A stretch of 64,000 nucleotides of DNA from Advenella mandrilli (GTDB taxonomy: Bacteria > Pseudomonadota > Gammaproteobacteria > Burkholderiales > Burkholderiaceae_B): contig NZ_JAENGP010000001.1 of assembly GCF_016595155.1 (NCBI RefSeq), positions 124,001 to 188,000 on the forward strand, read 5' to 3'. Of the stretch, positions 63,620-64,000 are shown piece after piece. The notes under the pieces are model-generated. The model was not told where the DNA came from. It saw only the letters and a list, made by a program, of their open reading frames with translations, and ran no database searches. Each line of letters begins with the position of its first letter. Position 1 is the first letter of the stretch. Made by a program: the position numbers and the translations under genes.

Positions 63620-64000
63620 TTAATTGAGCAGATCAGCTACGCCGTCACGTTCCTCAAGCAATTCGTTAAGGGTGAAATCCATGCGTTCACGAGAAAATGC
63701 ATCAATTTCAAGGCCTTCAACGCGTTTGTATTCACCATTTTCGGTGATGACCGGTACACCGTAGATGATGCCTTCAGGGATACCATAAGAACCATCGGAT
63801 GGAATACCCATGGTGACCCATTTACCGTTTGAACCCAATACCCAGTCACGGATGTGATCAATGGCGGCGTTGGCTGCCGATGCAGCGGAAGACAGGCCGC
63901 GTGCTTCGATAATGGCAGCACCACGTTTGCCAACGGTAGGAATGAAGGTTTCACGATTCCAGGTTTCGTCGTTGATGAGTTTGTCCAGGGACTCGCCATT
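63620..64000 (-). CDS. mdh: Malate dehydrogenase, C-terminal part (5' end outside window)
   Basis: The frame is open to the right edge of the window and holds the last 126 codons. The readable part ([38 protein letters not shown], then [20 protein letters not shown]) is the C-terminal domain of the malate dehydrogenase group with the PTVGKRG and SSAASAANA segments known from proteobacterial and cytosolic enzymes. It oxidises malate to oxaloacetate with NAD+ in the TCA cycle. In Alcaligenaceae, mdh lies near succinate dehydrogenase and citrate synthase genes, which may follow to the right. Confidence 0.93.
   Translation of the reverse strand, partial: NGESLDKLINDETWNRETFIPTVGKRGAAIIEARGLSSAASAANAAIDHIRDWVLGSNGKWVTMGIPSDGSYGIPEGIIYGVPVITENGEYKRVEGLEIDAFSRERMDFTLNELLEERDGVADLLN

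Overview
The window looks like chromosome from a betaproteobacterium of the order Burkholderiales, most likely family Alcaligenaceae, and a member with a base composition only near half G+C. The reasons are a DUF2863-earP-efp gene order with Arg32 in EF-P, acnB and acnA side by side with a PrpD gene next to mdh, lysC followed by a tRNA-Ser, and several Bug-type periplasmic receptors. No tool was run: family names rest on reading the translated sequences and motifs.

Layout. 1-8.2 kb is accessory DNA. It starts with the end of a PP2C phosphatase gene overlapping a large kinase-like gene (the tail of a TerY-P-like phosphorylation cassette). A very AT-rich islet of exported proteins follows: a lipoprotein, a DUF2569-type membrane protein, a periplasmic ClpP-like protease and a Gln-rich secreted protein. 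It ends in decayed mobile DNA (an IS4 transposase tail, a group II intron-like domain V, an IS200/IS605-like end). 8.2-15.4 kb holds an MHS-type transporter with a divergent LysR gene, a glyoxalase I gene, and a GntR/Bug/3-hydroxyacyl-CoA dehydrogenase/fumarylacetoacetase operon. 15.6-16.1 kb is a ruined cadR/cadA-type metal resistance pair. 16.5-19.2 kb carries a YheS-like ABC-F gene with a shortened C-terminus and a YnaI-like mechanosensitive channel gene.

19.3-30.6 kb is a catabolic island: an enoyl-CoA hydratase and an AraC regulator on the minus strand, then a plus-strand run of a complete Liv-type (HAAT) ABC importer, acyl-CoA ligase, acyl-CoA dehydrogenase and thiolase. Together these form an uptake, CoA activation and beta-oxidation route for an unidentified carboxylic acid. 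tRNA-Ser(GCU), lysC and a 2-hydroxyacid dehydrogenase come next. 33.2-36.4 kb is a compact cassette flanked by a perfect 46-bp direct repeat: a NeuD-like acetyltransferase, a palindromic operator, an XRE regulator, a small acidic protein and an AIPR (abortive infection) protein with a nuclease-like N-terminus. This is the best candidate for a little-described system in the window.

36.6-54.5 kb is mostly housekeeping: valine catabolism (mmsB plus an isobutyryl-CoA-type dehydrogenase), corA, DUF1178, a D-arginine dehydrogenase-like gene, a DUF533 protein, yajQ, a thioesterase, efp, earP, DUF2863, acnA, acnB, and small conserved genes. 54.7-61.8 kb is a second acyl-CoA operon (CaiB transferase, atypical MaoC protein, two unlike acyl-CoA dehydrogenases, two Bug receptors) followed by its probable LysR regulator. 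A matching operator-like box stands before both the operon and the regulator. The window closes with prpD and the 3' part of mdh on the minus strand.
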